Assembly: GCA_023398575.1 (NCBI GenBank)
Contig: JAEWSC010000055.1
Coordinates: 1 to 59,047, forward strand
DNA length: 59,047 nucleotides
Reading direction: 5' to 3'
From: Bacillota bacterium
GTDB lineage: Bacteria > Bacillota > Clostridia > Christensenellales > Aristaeellaceae
In this document: piece by piece, positions 1 to 8,250 of the stretch
Layout of the letters: each line of letters opens with the position of its first letter
Numbering within the stretch: the stretch's first letter is position 1
Made by a program: the position numbers and the translations under genes
Notes under the pieces: model-generated
Seen by the model: only the letters and a program-made list of their open reading frames with translations
What the model was told of the DNA's origin: nothing
Databases searched by the model: none

Positions 1-644
1 CCGTGAATGCGCACGCGCACTTGCGTAAAACCAAGATCCAGCAGCAGTTGTTCTGCCTGGTCCACCATTTTCAGTTTTTTCTCCGTTATTTCTTCTCCAT
101 ACACGAAACGGGAAGACAAGCAGGCGAAGGATTGCTTTTTCCATGTGGGGAGGTCCATTTCTTTGGACAACTCCCGGATTTCCTCTTTGCTCAATTCCGC
201 GTAACGCAGAGGGCTTTTTACGTCCAGTTCCTTCACAGCCTGCAGGCCGGGACGGTAATCACCCATATCGTCTGTGTTGGAGCCTTCCACCACATGATTC
301 AGCCCGTGCTTTTGCGCAATGGCGTTAATCTTGGTAAACAGTTCCGTTTTGCACAGATAGCAGCGGTTTTTAGGGTTGCAGGAAAAGCCGTCAATGTTCA
401 GCTCCTCAGAATCGCAAATCACATGAGGAATGTTATGCTTTGCTGTAAACGCCTGGGCTTCCTTCAACTCCCGCTCGGGAAAAGAGCAGGAACGGGCAGT
501 AACGGCGATGACCTTATTCCCAAGCGTTTCATGGGCAACCTTCAGCAAAAAAGTGGAATCCACTCCGCTGGAAAAGGCAACGGCCACACTGCCAAGCTCC
601 TTCAAATAAGCGACAAGTTTTTCTTTTTTTTCAAATGCGTTCAT
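1..644 (-). CDS. larE: ATP-dependent sacrificial sulfur transferase LarE (3' end outside window)
   Basis: LarE is a PP-loop enzyme that adenylates a carboxylated nicotinic acid precursor and donates sulfur to it from one of its own cysteines, during synthesis of the nickel-pincer nucleotide cofactor. About 214 residues are visible and the C-terminus lies off the left edge. The PP-loop AFSSGVDST is at residues 23-31, a CYLC motif is near 95-98, and the FACLSSRFVYG segment places a cysteine at 175. That matches the sacrificial cysteine (Cys176) of the Lactobacillus enzyme, so this is probably the single-use type rather than the iron-sulfur type. The start ATG lies 40 bp after larB, in the same operon. 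larC is not in view and probably lies further left. Confidence 0.93.
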   Translation of the reverse strand, partial: MNAFEKKEKLVAYLKELGSVAVAFSSGVDSTFLLKVAHETLGNKVIAVTARSCSFPERELKEAQAFTAKHNIPHVICDSEELNIDGFSCNPKNRCYLCKTELFTKINAIAQKHGLNHVVEGSNTDDMGDYRPGLQAVKELDVKSPLRYAELSKEEIRELSKEMDLPTWKKQSFACLSSRFVYGEEITEKKLKMVDQAEQLLLDLGFTQVRVRIH

Positions 645-684
645 GAAGTTCTCCTTTAATAATGAATGTGAGAATAATTCAGCA

Positions 685-1449
685 TTATTTTTGGGGTTCA
701 AGCCCCGACATTTGATTGATCCGGCTGGCCAGGAATCCGGCTCCAAAGCCATTATCGATGTTCACCACGCTTACGCCGCTGGCGCAGGAATTGAGCATGG
801 ACAAAAGGGCTGCAATCCCCCCAAGGCTCGCTCCATACCCCACGCTGGTGGGCACTGCGATCACGGGGCAATCTACCAATCCGCCTACCACGCTGGCTAA
901 AGCACCTTCCATGCCAGCCACTGCAATCACGACCCTGGCACGCATCAGATCATCCAACCTTGAAAGCAGCCGATGCAGGCCGGCAACCCCTACGTCATAC
1001 ATCCTTGTGACTTGACTGCCCAACGTCTCCGCGGTAAGGGCCGCTTCTTCGCAGACGGCCATGTCGCTGGTTCCTCCGGAAGCCACCACAATGGAGCCGA
1101 CCAGAGGCTGCTCCTTCTTTTGTGCAATGCCGATCCGGGAGATGGGATCATACTGCAGCGAAAGCCGGGCGGATACATATTCCGCTGCTTCATTTGCCAT
1201 GCGGGTGATGAGTATGTTCACAGCACCGTTTGCAATCATTCTTTCTACAATACCATGTATTTGCTCTGGCGTCTTGTTCTGGCCGTAAATCACCTCTGCC
1301 GCACCCTGGCGCATGGCCCGATGATGATCCACCTTGGCATATCCCAGATCCTCAAAGGGTTGGAGCCGCAGCCGCGTCAGCATTTCCTCAGGGCTTATCT
1401 CCCCCTGCTTTACCTGATACAGTGCATGTAGTATAGCTTGCTTGTCCAT
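685..1449 (-). CDS. larB: Pyridinium-3,5-biscarboxylic acid mononucleotide synthase LarB
   Basis: LarB carboxylates and hydrolyses nicotinic acid adenine dinucleotide, the first step of nickel-pincer nucleotide synthesis. The 254-residue length is normal for the family. The C-terminal two thirds resembles PurE (AIR carboxylase): glycine-rich GSIVVASGGTSD, then DVGVAGLHRLL, then AVPTSVGYGASLGG. The conserved cysteine that attacks the pyridine ring is in NSCASGVSVVNIDNGFGAG, at about residue 222. The start has a strong AGGAGG site 6 nt upstream. The gene lies 36 bp after cbiO and 40 bp before larE, so nickel uptake and cofactor synthesis appear co-transcribed. Confidence 0.95.
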   Translation of the reverse strand: MDKQAILHALYQVKQGEISPEEMLTRLRLQPFEDLGYAKVDHHRAMRQGAAEVIYGQNKTPEQIHGIVERMIANGAVNILITRMANEAAEYVSARLSLQYDPISRIGIAQKKEQPLVGSIVVASGGTSDMAVCEEAALTAETLGSQVTRMYDVGVAGLHRLLSRLDDLMRARVVIAVAGMEGALASVVGGLVDCPVIAVPTSVGYGASLGGIAALLSMLNSCASGVSVVNIDNGFGAGFLASRINQMSGLEPQK

Positions 1450-1485
1450 GACATTCCTCCTGCCGCCCCAAGGGGCTTACATTTG

Positions 1486-2181
1486 CTACGCCAGCAGTGC
1501 ATCTTGCAAAAGATGCGGGTCATCCAAAAGGGCTGGCTCTCCCTGGGCAAATATGCGCCCTTCCTTTAATATCAGCACACCGTCCATATGCTCCCTGGCC
1601 AAATGAAGGTCGTGGGTAGCAATAAGCATACCCACATTCAATTGGCCGATCATGCTAACAAATTGCTTTCTGGCCCGGGGATCTAAAAAGGCCGTAGGTT
1701 CATCCATCAGCAGCAGTTTGGGCCTTACGGCAAGGGCGGTGGCGATGGCCGCCATGCGCTTTTCTCCGCCTGATAGCCGGTAGGGAGGCCGGTCCCTCAA
1801 GTGGGATATGCCCATATCGCCTAGCAACGCATGAACTTGTGCTGCTACTTCACTCTCGTTCATACCACGATTGCGCAGGGCAAAGGCAACATCATCGTAC
1901 ACGGTGGGCATAAACAATTGATCGTCAGGGTTTTGAAATACCATGCCCACCATATCGCGAATCTGCTGGGTATGGTCTTTGTCAAGAGGCAGGCCGCCGA
2001 CATGCAAGCTTCCACCCTGCGGGTATTCCAACGCGCACAAAAGCGATAGCAAGGTTGATTTCCCCGCACCGTTGGCCCCCACCAGCGCATACTTCCTGCC
2101 GCTTGAAAGGCTAAAACTGACACCCTTTAGGGCATCCACCTGGTTAGGATAAGCATATAGCACATCCCTTGCATCGATCAT
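1486..2181 (-). CDS. cbiO: Energy-coupling factor (nickel/cobalt) transporter ATPase CbiO/NikO
   Basis: This is the cytoplasmic ATPase of a group I ECF metal transporter, 231 residues from the chosen start. Walker A GANGAGKST is at residues 35-43, the signature LSGGE at 136-140, and Walker B LLLMDEP ends near 162. The frame extends 30 codons further upstream, but the ATG at 2181 has a GGAG ribosome site at the right distance and gives the normal MIDARDVLYAYP N-terminus; the longer form would overlap the end of cbiQ. It lies 22 bp after cbiQ. Nickel rather than cobalt is inferred from the larB/larE genes downstream and not from the ATPase itself. Confidence 0.93.
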   Translation of the reverse strand: MIDARDVLYAYPNQVDALKGVSFSLSSGRKYALVGANGAGKSTLLSLLCALEYPQGGSLHVGGLPLDKDHTQQIRDMVGMVFQNPDDQLFMPTVYDDVAFALRNRGMNESEVAAQVHALLGDMGISHLRDRPPYRLSGGEKRMAAIATALAVRPKLLLMDEPTAFLDPRARKQFVSMIGQLNVGMLIATHDLHLAREHMDGVLILKEGRIFAQGEPALLDDPHLLQDALLA

Positions 2182-2203
2182 CGTTTCATCTCCGTAAAAG
2201 CAT

Positions 2204-2992
2204 TCAAGAAAGCAGATGTCCCAAGGACAGAAAGCGGGCCGCCAGTATGAGCGCGCTGATGAAGGCTGCAAACAGGATATCAGTACTTGTCATCGGCTCA
2301 GGCTTGTTGGCTAAAAAGCTGCCCTCAAAACCCCGAAGCTTCATCGCCTTATACACCCGTTCCGCCCGGCCAAAGCTTTGCAAAAGCAGTTGTCCGGCAA
2401 AGGAACCCATGTCCTTCATGGCAATCCCTTTGGGTGTCTGTGCCCTTAAGTGATAGGCTTTTGTCATTCTATCCGCCTTTAAAAACAGCAGGGACAAATA
2501 CCGAAAGCTTAGCATGAGCACAGTAACCAGCACTTTGGGCACGCCGATTCTTTGAAGGCTGGCAAACACTTGTGCCGCTTTGGTAGTGGCCATCAAAATC
2601 AGAATGGCACTGACTGTCAGCAGCGTTTTCGCTATCAGCACAACCAGCGAAACAACGCCGCGGGATATAGCGAAGCCCGATAACTGTATGTAGGGCGCCG
2701 TTTCAAACAGCACGTTGGAGAGGCCGGCAAAGAGCACAAAGGGCAGCGCAATGGCGACGCGTTTTGCCATCATACCAAGAGGAATTTCAGCAACAGACAG
2801 CAGGATGGCCGGATAAAAAAAGTACAGGCTGAGGGTCATAAAATCCAGCCGTCCAACAGAAACCACCACCGCTATGTACAGAATGGTTGTGATCAACTTA
2901 GCCATGGGATGCCGCCGGTGCAGGGCGGTATTTTTCAGGGTCAGTTCTTCCAGTGCCATCATCTGGCTGACCGCTCCGGCAGCTTTTTGCAT
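2204..2992 (-). CDS. cbiQ: Energy-coupling factor transporter transmembrane protein CbiQ/NikQ
   Basis: This is the T component that links the metal-binding S component to the ATPase. The 262-residue protein has about five hydrophobic segments between residues 30 and 190. The cytoplasmic region carries the family hallmark with alanine-arginine-glycine-type signatures (ADRMTKAYHLRAQ and KAMKLRGFEG). Two ATGs lie 6 nt apart; the second, at 2992, is preferred because the AGAGG site is 6 nt upstream of it and almost touches the first. The gene sits between cbiM and cbiO, the usual order of cbiMNQO operons. Confidence 0.93.
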   Translation of the reverse strand: MQKAAGAVSQMMALEELTLKNTALHRRHPMAKLITTILYIAVVVSVGRLDFMTLSLYFFYPAILLSVAEIPLGMMAKRVAIALPFVLFAGLSNVLFETAPYIQLSGFAISRGVVSLVVLIAKTLLTVSAILILMATTKAAQVFASLQRIGVPKVLVTVLMLSFRYLSLLFLKADRMTKAYHLRAQTPKGIAMKDMGSFAGQLLLQSFGRAERVYKAMKLRGFEGSFLANKPEPMTSTDILFAAFISALILAARFLSLGHLLS

Positions 2993-3091
2993 AGACATCC
3001 TCTCATAAAAATAATGATAACAAAGAAAAGTTCAAAGGATTGTCAGGAACTCCCCTTCCAGTATCCAAAGAGTGATGGTATCCCAATTATC

Positions 3092-4129
3092 TCACGCGGT
3101 CTTCCGCTTTGTTTTGGAGATAATAAGCCCCACGCCGCCCGCCAGCAGCAGCACAACGAAGCTGCCCGCAATGCCGGCCACACTGGTGCCAGCAGCGCTG
3201 CCTGAATCCTTAAAGGCGTAATCCGGCATGACAGCGGTTGCCTCCTGGACACCTGCGAAGGCATCATAGACGCCACCTTCTGCGCTTACTTCTCGCAGCT
3301 CACCTTCGCCGGATGCAGGAATGGCATCAGACTGTTTCAACACCCCGTCAATAGACCATTCCAGTCCATCCGGATAAGATGAGGCAAACAGCGACAGGCC
3401 ACCGCCGACTAAGAGGACCAGCACGCCCAATACAGCCAGCACCTTGGTGAGCGAAAGCTGCCTGGACAGGTGTTTCTTGACCTGAACGCTCTCCAAAAGC
3501 TCAGGCCTTGCACTGTGCACGTACACAAGCACTGCTGCCGTGACAAGCCCTTCCACGATGCCGATGGCCAGGTGAATGGGCTGCATTAAAAGAACAAAGG
3601 AACCAAAGGGCAGCTGGGTAATACCGGACAAAAGGGTTTGCAAAACCACCGCAAAGGCCCCCAACTGCAGGCCAATGACTACTGCCAGCACCGAGGCAAT
3701 GGTAATATTCTTTTTCGATACCCCTTTTTTCAGGAAGGGCTTGAATAATAACGGATAGGCAACAAGGCAGGGAATCACGCCCATGTTAAAGATGTTGCAA
3801 CCCAGTGCCAGCAGCCCGCCATCGGCGAAAGTCAAGCATTGTATGAGCAGTACCGCGGTGATACAAAGCAGCGCCGGACCACCGCCCAGCAGCGCAGCCA
3901 AAAGAATGCCGCCCCCGATATGGCCGCTGGAGCCGGTGCCGGGAATGGTAAAGTTGATCATTTGCCCCGCAAACACAAACGCACTCATGATTCCCATTAC
4001 GGGAATCTTTTTCTCATCCAGCTGGTTTTCCTTCCGGCCTTTGATTACAGATAGGGCTATTGCCGCACCGCTTGCGGCATACATCATGCCGCCGACTGCC
4101 GGCGAAATCAAGGCGTCTGCCATATGCAT
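3092..4129 (-). CDS. cbiM: Nickel/cobalt ECF transporter substrate-binding protein CbiM with fused NikN/PDGLE domain
   Basis: This is the membrane S component that binds the metal ion. The mature N-terminus MHMADALIS places His2 next to the terminal amine, the known metal site of CbiM/NikM, and a second family histidine is in GSSGHIGGGIL (His70). Residues 1-220 hold the CbiM-like membrane bundle. The C-terminal part has a membrane segment, the PDGLEWSI signature of the NikN/CbiN partner, an extracytoplasmic loop and a final membrane anchor, so the M and N components are fused. The start at 4129 is chosen because translation must begin at MHM for metal binding; the 30 upstream codons would bury His2. 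It is the first gene of the operon. Confidence 0.94.
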   Translation of the reverse strand: MHMADALISPAVGGMMYAASGAAIALSVIKGRKENQLDEKKIPVMGIMSAFVFAGQMINFTIPGTGSSGHIGGGILLAALLGGGPALLCITAVLLIQCLTFADGGLLALGCNIFNMGVIPCLVAYPLLFKPFLKKGVSKKNITIASVLAVVIGLQLGAFAVVLQTLLSGITQLPFGSFVLLMQPIHLAIGIVEGLVTAAVLVYVHSARPELLESVQVKKHLSRQLSLTKVLAVLGVLVLLVGGGLSLFASSYPDGLEWSIDGVLKQSDAIPASGEGELREVSAEGGVYDAFAGVQEATAVMPDYAFKDSGSAAGTSVAGIAGSFVVLLLAGGVGLIISKTKRKTA

Positions 4130-4210
4130 AGGAAGTTCCCCCTTTTTAATTGAATAGAAAAACCACGAAAACACCAAGCCCTTTCTTGAGCCTTCGATGC
4201 CTTCATGGCA

Positions 4211-4243
4211 TGAGATCACTATATAAAGTATCCCAAAATCTCA
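4211..4243. promoter_or_regulatory. Inverted repeat in the promoter/leader region of the nickel operon
   Basis: TGAGAT (4211-4216) and ATCTCA (4238-4243) are perfect inverted 6-mers separated by 21 bp. They enclose AT-rich sequence that could hold the -10 region for the minus-strand cbiM operon, 80-110 bp upstream of its start. Long-spaced 6-bp arms are the geometry of NikR operators, but the arm sequence is not that of the known E. coli site. Chance cannot be excluded. No riboswitch was recognised here. Confidence 0.3.
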
Positions 4244-4303
4244 CTAATGCATTTTAACGTTTTGCCTTTACACATCGCAATAACAGACCTTGTTCCTGCT
4301 ACC

Positions 4304-4408
4304 TTTGCTCAGGCAAGAAAGGAATTTCTTCGCCATTCCTACGCGAATCAGCGGCTTGCCGCCAGTTCGCGATTCTTCATGGAAGGGCTTCGGCCCTCCC
4401 ACGCCACC
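4304..4408 (+). repeat. Dispersed intergenic repeat, copy A (partial)
   Basis: This is about 105 bp of non-coding DNA that aligns with copy B (27101-27282) and, more weakly, with copy C (55041-55204). Shared blocks are TTTGCTC-GGCAAG, GGAATTTCTTCG-ATTCC, a variable GC-rich middle ending near GCGATTC, and the closing hairpin AGGGCTTCGGCCCT. The hairpin at 4380-4401 has a UUCG-type loop and one mismatch in its stem. The left palindrome present in copies B and C is missing. The rest of the 580-bp gap between cbiM and the dehydrogenase gene holds a hairpin with a bulge (about 4457-4488), the promoter at 4625 and the operator at 4652. I see no gene in it. Confidence 0.7.
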
Positions 4409-4624
4409 TTATGGTTGCTTCTTCCGCAATATTATGCAGGGGATCATCTGCTTTGTCAAGCGCCGCCAATTAGATAGGTGCGGCTTGCCTGGGTAAGCGC
4501 CCTATCCCAGTCTCTTGACAACGAGTTATAATCGAACATTCAAAAGAAAAAGAACGAAATGCCAATATGTATGCCTGTCACACCTATCCAAATTCCACAA
4601 AACATTTTCCCTTTACCAAGTATG

Positions 4625-4653
4625 TTGACAGCATATCGTACATATGATAGAAT
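4625..4653 (+). promoter_or_regulatory. Sigma-A-type promoter of the sugar-catabolism operon
   Basis: A consensus -35 TTGACA (4625-4630), a 17-bp spacer and a -10 TAGAAT (4648-4653, five of six matches) precede the dehydrogenase gene by about 57 bp. No comparable promoter was found inside the operon up to the solute-binding protein, so it may drive all nine genes. Confidence 0.7.
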
Positions 4654-4671
4654 GTCATTACATTATGACAT
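4652..4671. promoter_or_regulatory. Palindromic operator candidate for the GntR-family regulator
   Basis: ATGTCAT (4652-4658) and ATGACAT (4665-4671) form a perfect 7-bp inverted repeat with a 6-bp centre. It overlaps the end of the -10 box and the expected transcription start, where binding would block initiation. The regulator encoded in the same operon (8247-9008) is the natural candidate to bind it. That link is inference. Confidence 0.5.
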
Positions 4672-4709
4672 GTTACCGAATGATTGTACATGAAATGAGG
4701 CGAGGCCGT

Positions 4710-5747
4710 ATGCGCGGGCTTGTTGTGGACAAAAATGGCCTTTTATCCATTGTCAAACTACCCATGCCAAAGATCAATCCCTATCAGGCGTTGGTGAAGC
4801 TGAAATCCTGCGGCGTGTGCAATGGCACGGATATGAAGCTGATCCACCGTGCTTTCAAGAACTTTGATACCTATCCAGCCGTGCTGGGCCACGAAGGTGT
4901 AGCTGAGGTGGTAGAGGTGGGAAGCAGGGTGACATCCCTGCAGATCGGCGATATGGTATTATTACCTTTTCTGGAAGGCATGAGCGGTGAATTTTACAGC
5001 GGCTGGGGCGCCTACAGCGATTATGCGGTGGTAGGCGACGCCAAGGCATATGAGAGCGATGGCCTGCAGGTACCGTCTGAGGCGTACTTGGCCCAAACGG
5101 TACTATCCCTAACGGACAAGGTAGATCACGTTAGCGCAGCCATGATTATTACTTTCAGGGAAGTACTAAGCGCCGTCCGCCGTTTTGGTATGCAGCCCAA
5201 CAAAAATCTTGTTGTGTTCGGCGCCGGACCAGTAGGATTATGCTTCATCCGCTTTGCAAAGCTCCTGGGCATGGACAAAGTGTATGCCATAGACATTGAT
5301 GAGGAAAAGGTGCGAACCGCCAAAGCCATGGGGGCGGACGAAGCCTTTAACAGCTTAAGCTGTGATGTGATTATAGAAATCAAAGACCGGCTGCCAAAAG
5401 GCGCTGACTACGTGGTAGACGCGGTGGGCGTTAATGCCTTGATCAATCAGGCGATGGGCTTGATCGCAGACCATGGCAAAATCTGCTGCTATGGCATTTC
5501 CCCCAAGCTCAGCATGGAGCTTGATTGGACCAATGCGCCTTACAACTGGTCGCTGGATTTTGTACAATGGCCCTCCAAGGCAGAGGAAAGCCAGGCCCAC
5601 AACCAGGTCATGGCCTGGATCAACATGGATGTTTTGAACCCCATGGACTTCATTTCCCACGTGATTCCTTTTGAGAATATACTAGATGCCTTCCGCATTC
5701 TTGAGGAAAAACGCCCCGGCACCAAGAAAATCGTGATTGAATTTTGA
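4710..5747 (+). CDS. Zinc-dependent medium-chain alcohol/polyol dehydrogenase
   Basis: This 345-residue protein belongs to the sorbitol/threonine dehydrogenase branch of the MDR family and would oxidise a sugar or polyol hydroxyl with NAD(P). Catalytic zinc ligands are visible as Cys37 (CGVCNGTD) and His61-Glu62 (GHE). The nucleotide-binding GAGPVG is at residues 171-176. The four-cysteine structural zinc loop is absent; that region reads GMSGEFYSGWGAYSDYA. The start at 4710 is preferred over upstream in-frame ATGs because GAGGCGAGG lies just before it. It is the first gene of the operon, 11 bp ahead of the lactonase gene. That context suggests a cyclic sugar or sugar derivative as substrate, but which one cannot be read from the sequence. 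Confidence 0.85.
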   Translation: MRGLVVDKNGLLSIVKLPMPKINPYQALVKLKSCGVCNGTDMKLIHRAFKNFDTYPAVLGHEGVAEVVEVGSRVTSLQIGDMVLLPFLEGMSGEFYSGWGAYSDYAVVGDAKAYESDGLQVPSEAYLAQTVLSLTDKVDHVSAAMIITFREVLSAVRRFGMQPNKNLVVFGAGPVGLCFIRFAKLLGMDKVYAIDIDEEKVRTAKAMGADEAFNSLSCDVIIEIKDRLPKGADYVVDAVGVNALINQAMGLIADHGKICCYGISPKLSMELDWTNAPYNWSLDFVQWPSKAEESQAHNQVMAWINMDVLNPMDFISHVIPFENILDAFRILEEKRPGTKKIVIEF

Positions 5748-5758
5748 GGAGAAGCCGT

Positions 5759-6742
5759 ATGAAAACGCCGCAATTGTTTGCCGCCTTACCGGAATACATC
5801 TGCACTCCCGACAGCATGGACATCGACCGACAGGGCAATTTAATCCTCTCCTGCCCTAACTTTGCTGAAAAAACCGCTTCCGGCTGCGTGGTGAAGATAG
5901 ATAAAGACCGCCGCGTTACAAAGTGGTTTGATGTGCCGGTGCACCCCGAAACAGGCGTGGCCCGCAACATGGGTATCGCCTTGTATGAGGATCGGGTATA
6001 TCTCTGCGATAACCAGGGCTGGTCTGGATCACCCGAACTGCAAAACAAAGGCCGCATGCTCTGTGTAACGGTGGACGAGGCAGGCCATATCAAAGAATGG
6101 CACAATGTCGCCATCGGCATGGAACATCCCAACGGCGTGCGCATTAGAAACGGCTATCTGTATGTAACCCAGAGCCTGTGCTCGCCGATACAGCATCCTT
6201 CCGGCAAGCTTGTAAGCTGCGTGTACCGCTTCGGTCTTGAGGAGCGCGATATCACCATCAGCAACACCCTAAATGATAAGCATATTTTTGCTACCTTTGT
6301 TACCGAAAATCCTGATTGCCAATACGGAGCCGACGGCATCGCTTTTGACAAGCATGGCAACCTGTTCGTGGGCAACTTTGGCGATGGCCATGTTGTGAAA
6401 ATTCTGGTAGATGAAAAAGGAGATTATGTCTCCCAGGAATCCTACGCCAAGGACTCCTCGCAATTACAGACGACCGATGGCATGATCTTTGATACGGAAG
6501 GCAACTTGTATATTGCCGATTTCTCGGCCAACGCCATTGCCAAGGTTTACCCCGATGGGCGTGTAGAGCGTCTGGCCCAAAGCCCAGACTGCAATGGGCT
6601 GGACGGTGGGTTGGACCAGCCGGGAGAGCCCATTGTGTGGAACGGGCTATTGATTGCCTCTTGCTTTGATTTGGTCACCGGCCCGGATAAGGTGAACACC
6701 GCCCATGAGATGCCTGCCACGCTCTCATGCTTTCCCCTATGA
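5759..6742 (+). CDS. SMP-30/gluconolactonase/LRE-family protein
   Basis: A six-bladed beta-propeller protein of 327 residues, likely a calcium-dependent lactonase that opens a sugar lactone. Recognisable repeats include FDKHGNLFVGNFGDGHVVK and FDTEGNLYIADFSANAIAK (blade strands with G-N-L-[FY]-[VI]), MEHPNGVRIRNGYLYVTQS (the N-G-V segment that supplies metal ligands in this family), and DGIAFD/DGMIFD. The frame is open from a TTG at 5744, but the ATG at 5759 follows GAGGAG by 7 nt and is chosen. Coming directly after a dehydrogenase, it probably hydrolyses the lactone that enzyme forms. The stop overlaps the kinase start as ATGA. Confidence 0.85.
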   Translation: MKTPQLFAALPEYICTPDSMDIDRQGNLILSCPNFAEKTASGCVVKIDKDRRVTKWFDVPVHPETGVARNMGIALYEDRVYLCDNQGWSGSPELQNKGRMLCVTVDEAGHIKEWHNVAIGMEHPNGVRIRNGYLYVTQSLCSPIQHPSGKLVSCVYRFGLEERDITISNTLNDKHIFATFVTENPDCQYGADGIAFDKHGNLFVGNFGDGHVVKILVDEKGDYVSQESYAKDSSQLQTTDGMIFDTEGNLYIADFSANAIAKVYPDGRVERLAQSPDCNGLDGGLDQPGEPIVWNGLLIASCFDLVTGPDKVNTAHEMPATLSCFPL

Positions 6743-8250
6743 GTGCCTGCATTCTGGCCCATGACCTGGGTACCACCGGTAACAAGGCCACGCTATTCTC
6801 GTTAGATGGTGCGCTGATTGCCAGCGTCACCAAGGAATACGAAACCTTTTATCCGCAAAACGGCTGGGTAGAGCAAAACCCGCAGGATTGGTGGGAAGCG
6901 GTGGTTTTATCCACCCGGGAACTGCTTGAAAAAAGCGGCAAAGCCCCCACGGATGTCGCCTGTGTATGCTTCAGCGCTCAGATGATGGGCTGCCTGATTG
7001 TGGATGACCATGGCAAGCCGCTTCACAACATGTTGATTTGGGCTGATACCAGGAGCGCAGAGCAGGAAGCGGAAATCATACGCCGGGTGGGCATGGAAAG
7101 ATTCTACCGTATAACCGGCCACAGGGCCAGCGCCTCTTACTCCGCCGCCAAACTTATGTGGCTTCGCGATCATGCACCCGAGGCATACCGTAAAGCGTAT
7201 AAGCTTTTAAACGCCAAGGATTATATTCTGTACAAGATGACCGGGTGCTTTGTCACAGATTTCAGCGATGCCTCCAGCACCAATTTGCTGGACCTAAACC
7301 GGCTGGAATGGTCATCAGAACTCCTGGATGCATTGGAGATTTCGCCACAACTACTGCCCGAATTGCACGCGTCCACTGACATTGCTGGCGGGCTTAATAA
7401 AGAAGCTGCTGAGATATTGGGTCTTTTACAAGGCACGCCTATTATCATCGGCGGCGGTGACGGATCCTGCGCCTGCGTGGGAGCCGGCGTGGTAAAGGAG
7501 GGCAGCGCCTACAACGTACTAGGCTCCTCCTCCTGGATCTCCATGGCTTCGGGTAAACCCGTGTACGACGACGCCATGCGCACCTTTACCTGGGTGCATT
7601 TGGATAAAAATCTGTACACCCCCTGCGGTACCATGCAGGCGGCCGGCTATTCTTACCGCTGGTTTAAAGACGCACTGTGCCCCAATATGTCCTTCGACGA
7701 CATCAACGAACTGGCGCAGGCATCGCAGCCCGGCGCCAATGGCCTGCTCTTCCTCCCCTATCTCTTGGGTGAGCGGTCACCCAGGTGGGATTTGGGTGCC
7801 CGGGGCGCATATGTGGGGCTGTCGGTATCCACAAGCCGGGGTGATATGGCCAGAGCGGTCATGGAAGGTGTGGCGCTGAATCTGAAAATCATACTGGACA
7901 TTTTAAACGGCGCATGTGAAATTGACAAAGTCACCATGATCGGCGGCGGAGCCAAAGGCGCGCTGTGGCTGCAGATTCTTGCCGATGTATGGCAAAAGCC
8001 CCTTGCGTGCATCGCGAATCCCGGTGAAGCCACCAGCATGGGCGCTGCCGTGTGCGGCGGCGTGGGCATTGGCGCTTTCAAAAGCTTTGACGCGGTCGCC
8101 CGCTTCACAAATTATGTCAATGAGATCAAACCCAGCAAAAATAACGCCCGGCTGTATGAAAAACTTTCCAAAGCCTTTGAAATGGCTTATCATGGTTTGC
8201 GGGAAGCGGACGCAGCCCTTGTAAAAATCCGGGCGGAGGATATGTTATGA
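6739..8250 (+). CDS. FGGY-family carbohydrate kinase (xylulokinase-like)
   Basis: A 503-residue sugar kinase with the two actin-like domains of the FGGY family. The first phosphate-binding motif HDLGTTGNKATLFS is at residues 8-21. NGWVEQNPQDWW and the ADTRS segment (substrate side) follow, and the second domain has GGGDGSCACVGAGVV and the adenosine motif MIGGGAKGALWLQILADV near residues 399-416. Length is typical of xylulokinase. The substrate (a ketose, sugar acid or polyol) cannot be decided from motifs. An ATG lies 12 nt further upstream in frame; the start at 6739 is chosen because it forms an ATGA overlap with the lactonase stop, and the next gene uses the same coupling. Confidence 0.9.
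   Translation: MSACILAHDLGTTGNKATLFSLDGALIASVTKEYETFYPQNGWVEQNPQDWWEAVVLSTRELLEKSGKAPTDVACVCFSAQMMGCLIVDDHGKPLHNMLIWADTRSAEQEAEIIRRVGMERFYRITGHRASASYSAAKLMWLRDHAPEAYRKAYKLLNAKDYILYKMTGCFVTDFSDASSTNLLDLNRLEWSSELLDALEISPQLLPELHASTDIAGGLNKEAAEILGLLQGTPIIIGGGDGSCACVGAGVVKEGSAYNVLGSSSWISMASGKPVYDDAMRTFTWVHLDKNLYTPCGTMQAAGYSYRWFKDALCPNMSFDDINELAQASQPGANGLLFLPYLLGERSPRWDLGARGAYVGLSVSTSRGDMARAVMEGVALNLKIILDILNGACEIDKVTMIGGGAKGALWLQILADVWQKPLACIANPGEATSMGAAVCGGVGIGAFKSFDAVARFTNYVNEIKPSKNNARLYEKLSKAFEMAYHGLREADAALVKIRAEDML

Noticed and set aside
3..659. 218-codon plus-strand open frame at the left edge
   Set aside because: It lies opposite larE, whose PP-loop and cysteine motifs are unmistakable on the other strand.
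4130..4260. Riboswitch (NiCo or cobalamin type) ahead of the nickel transporter
   Set aside because: Small hairpins are present, but I could not find the conserved core of either class on the minus strand.
4247..4496. Short open frames across repeat copy A
   Set aside because: No ribosome site, and the reading frame is not kept in the other copies.
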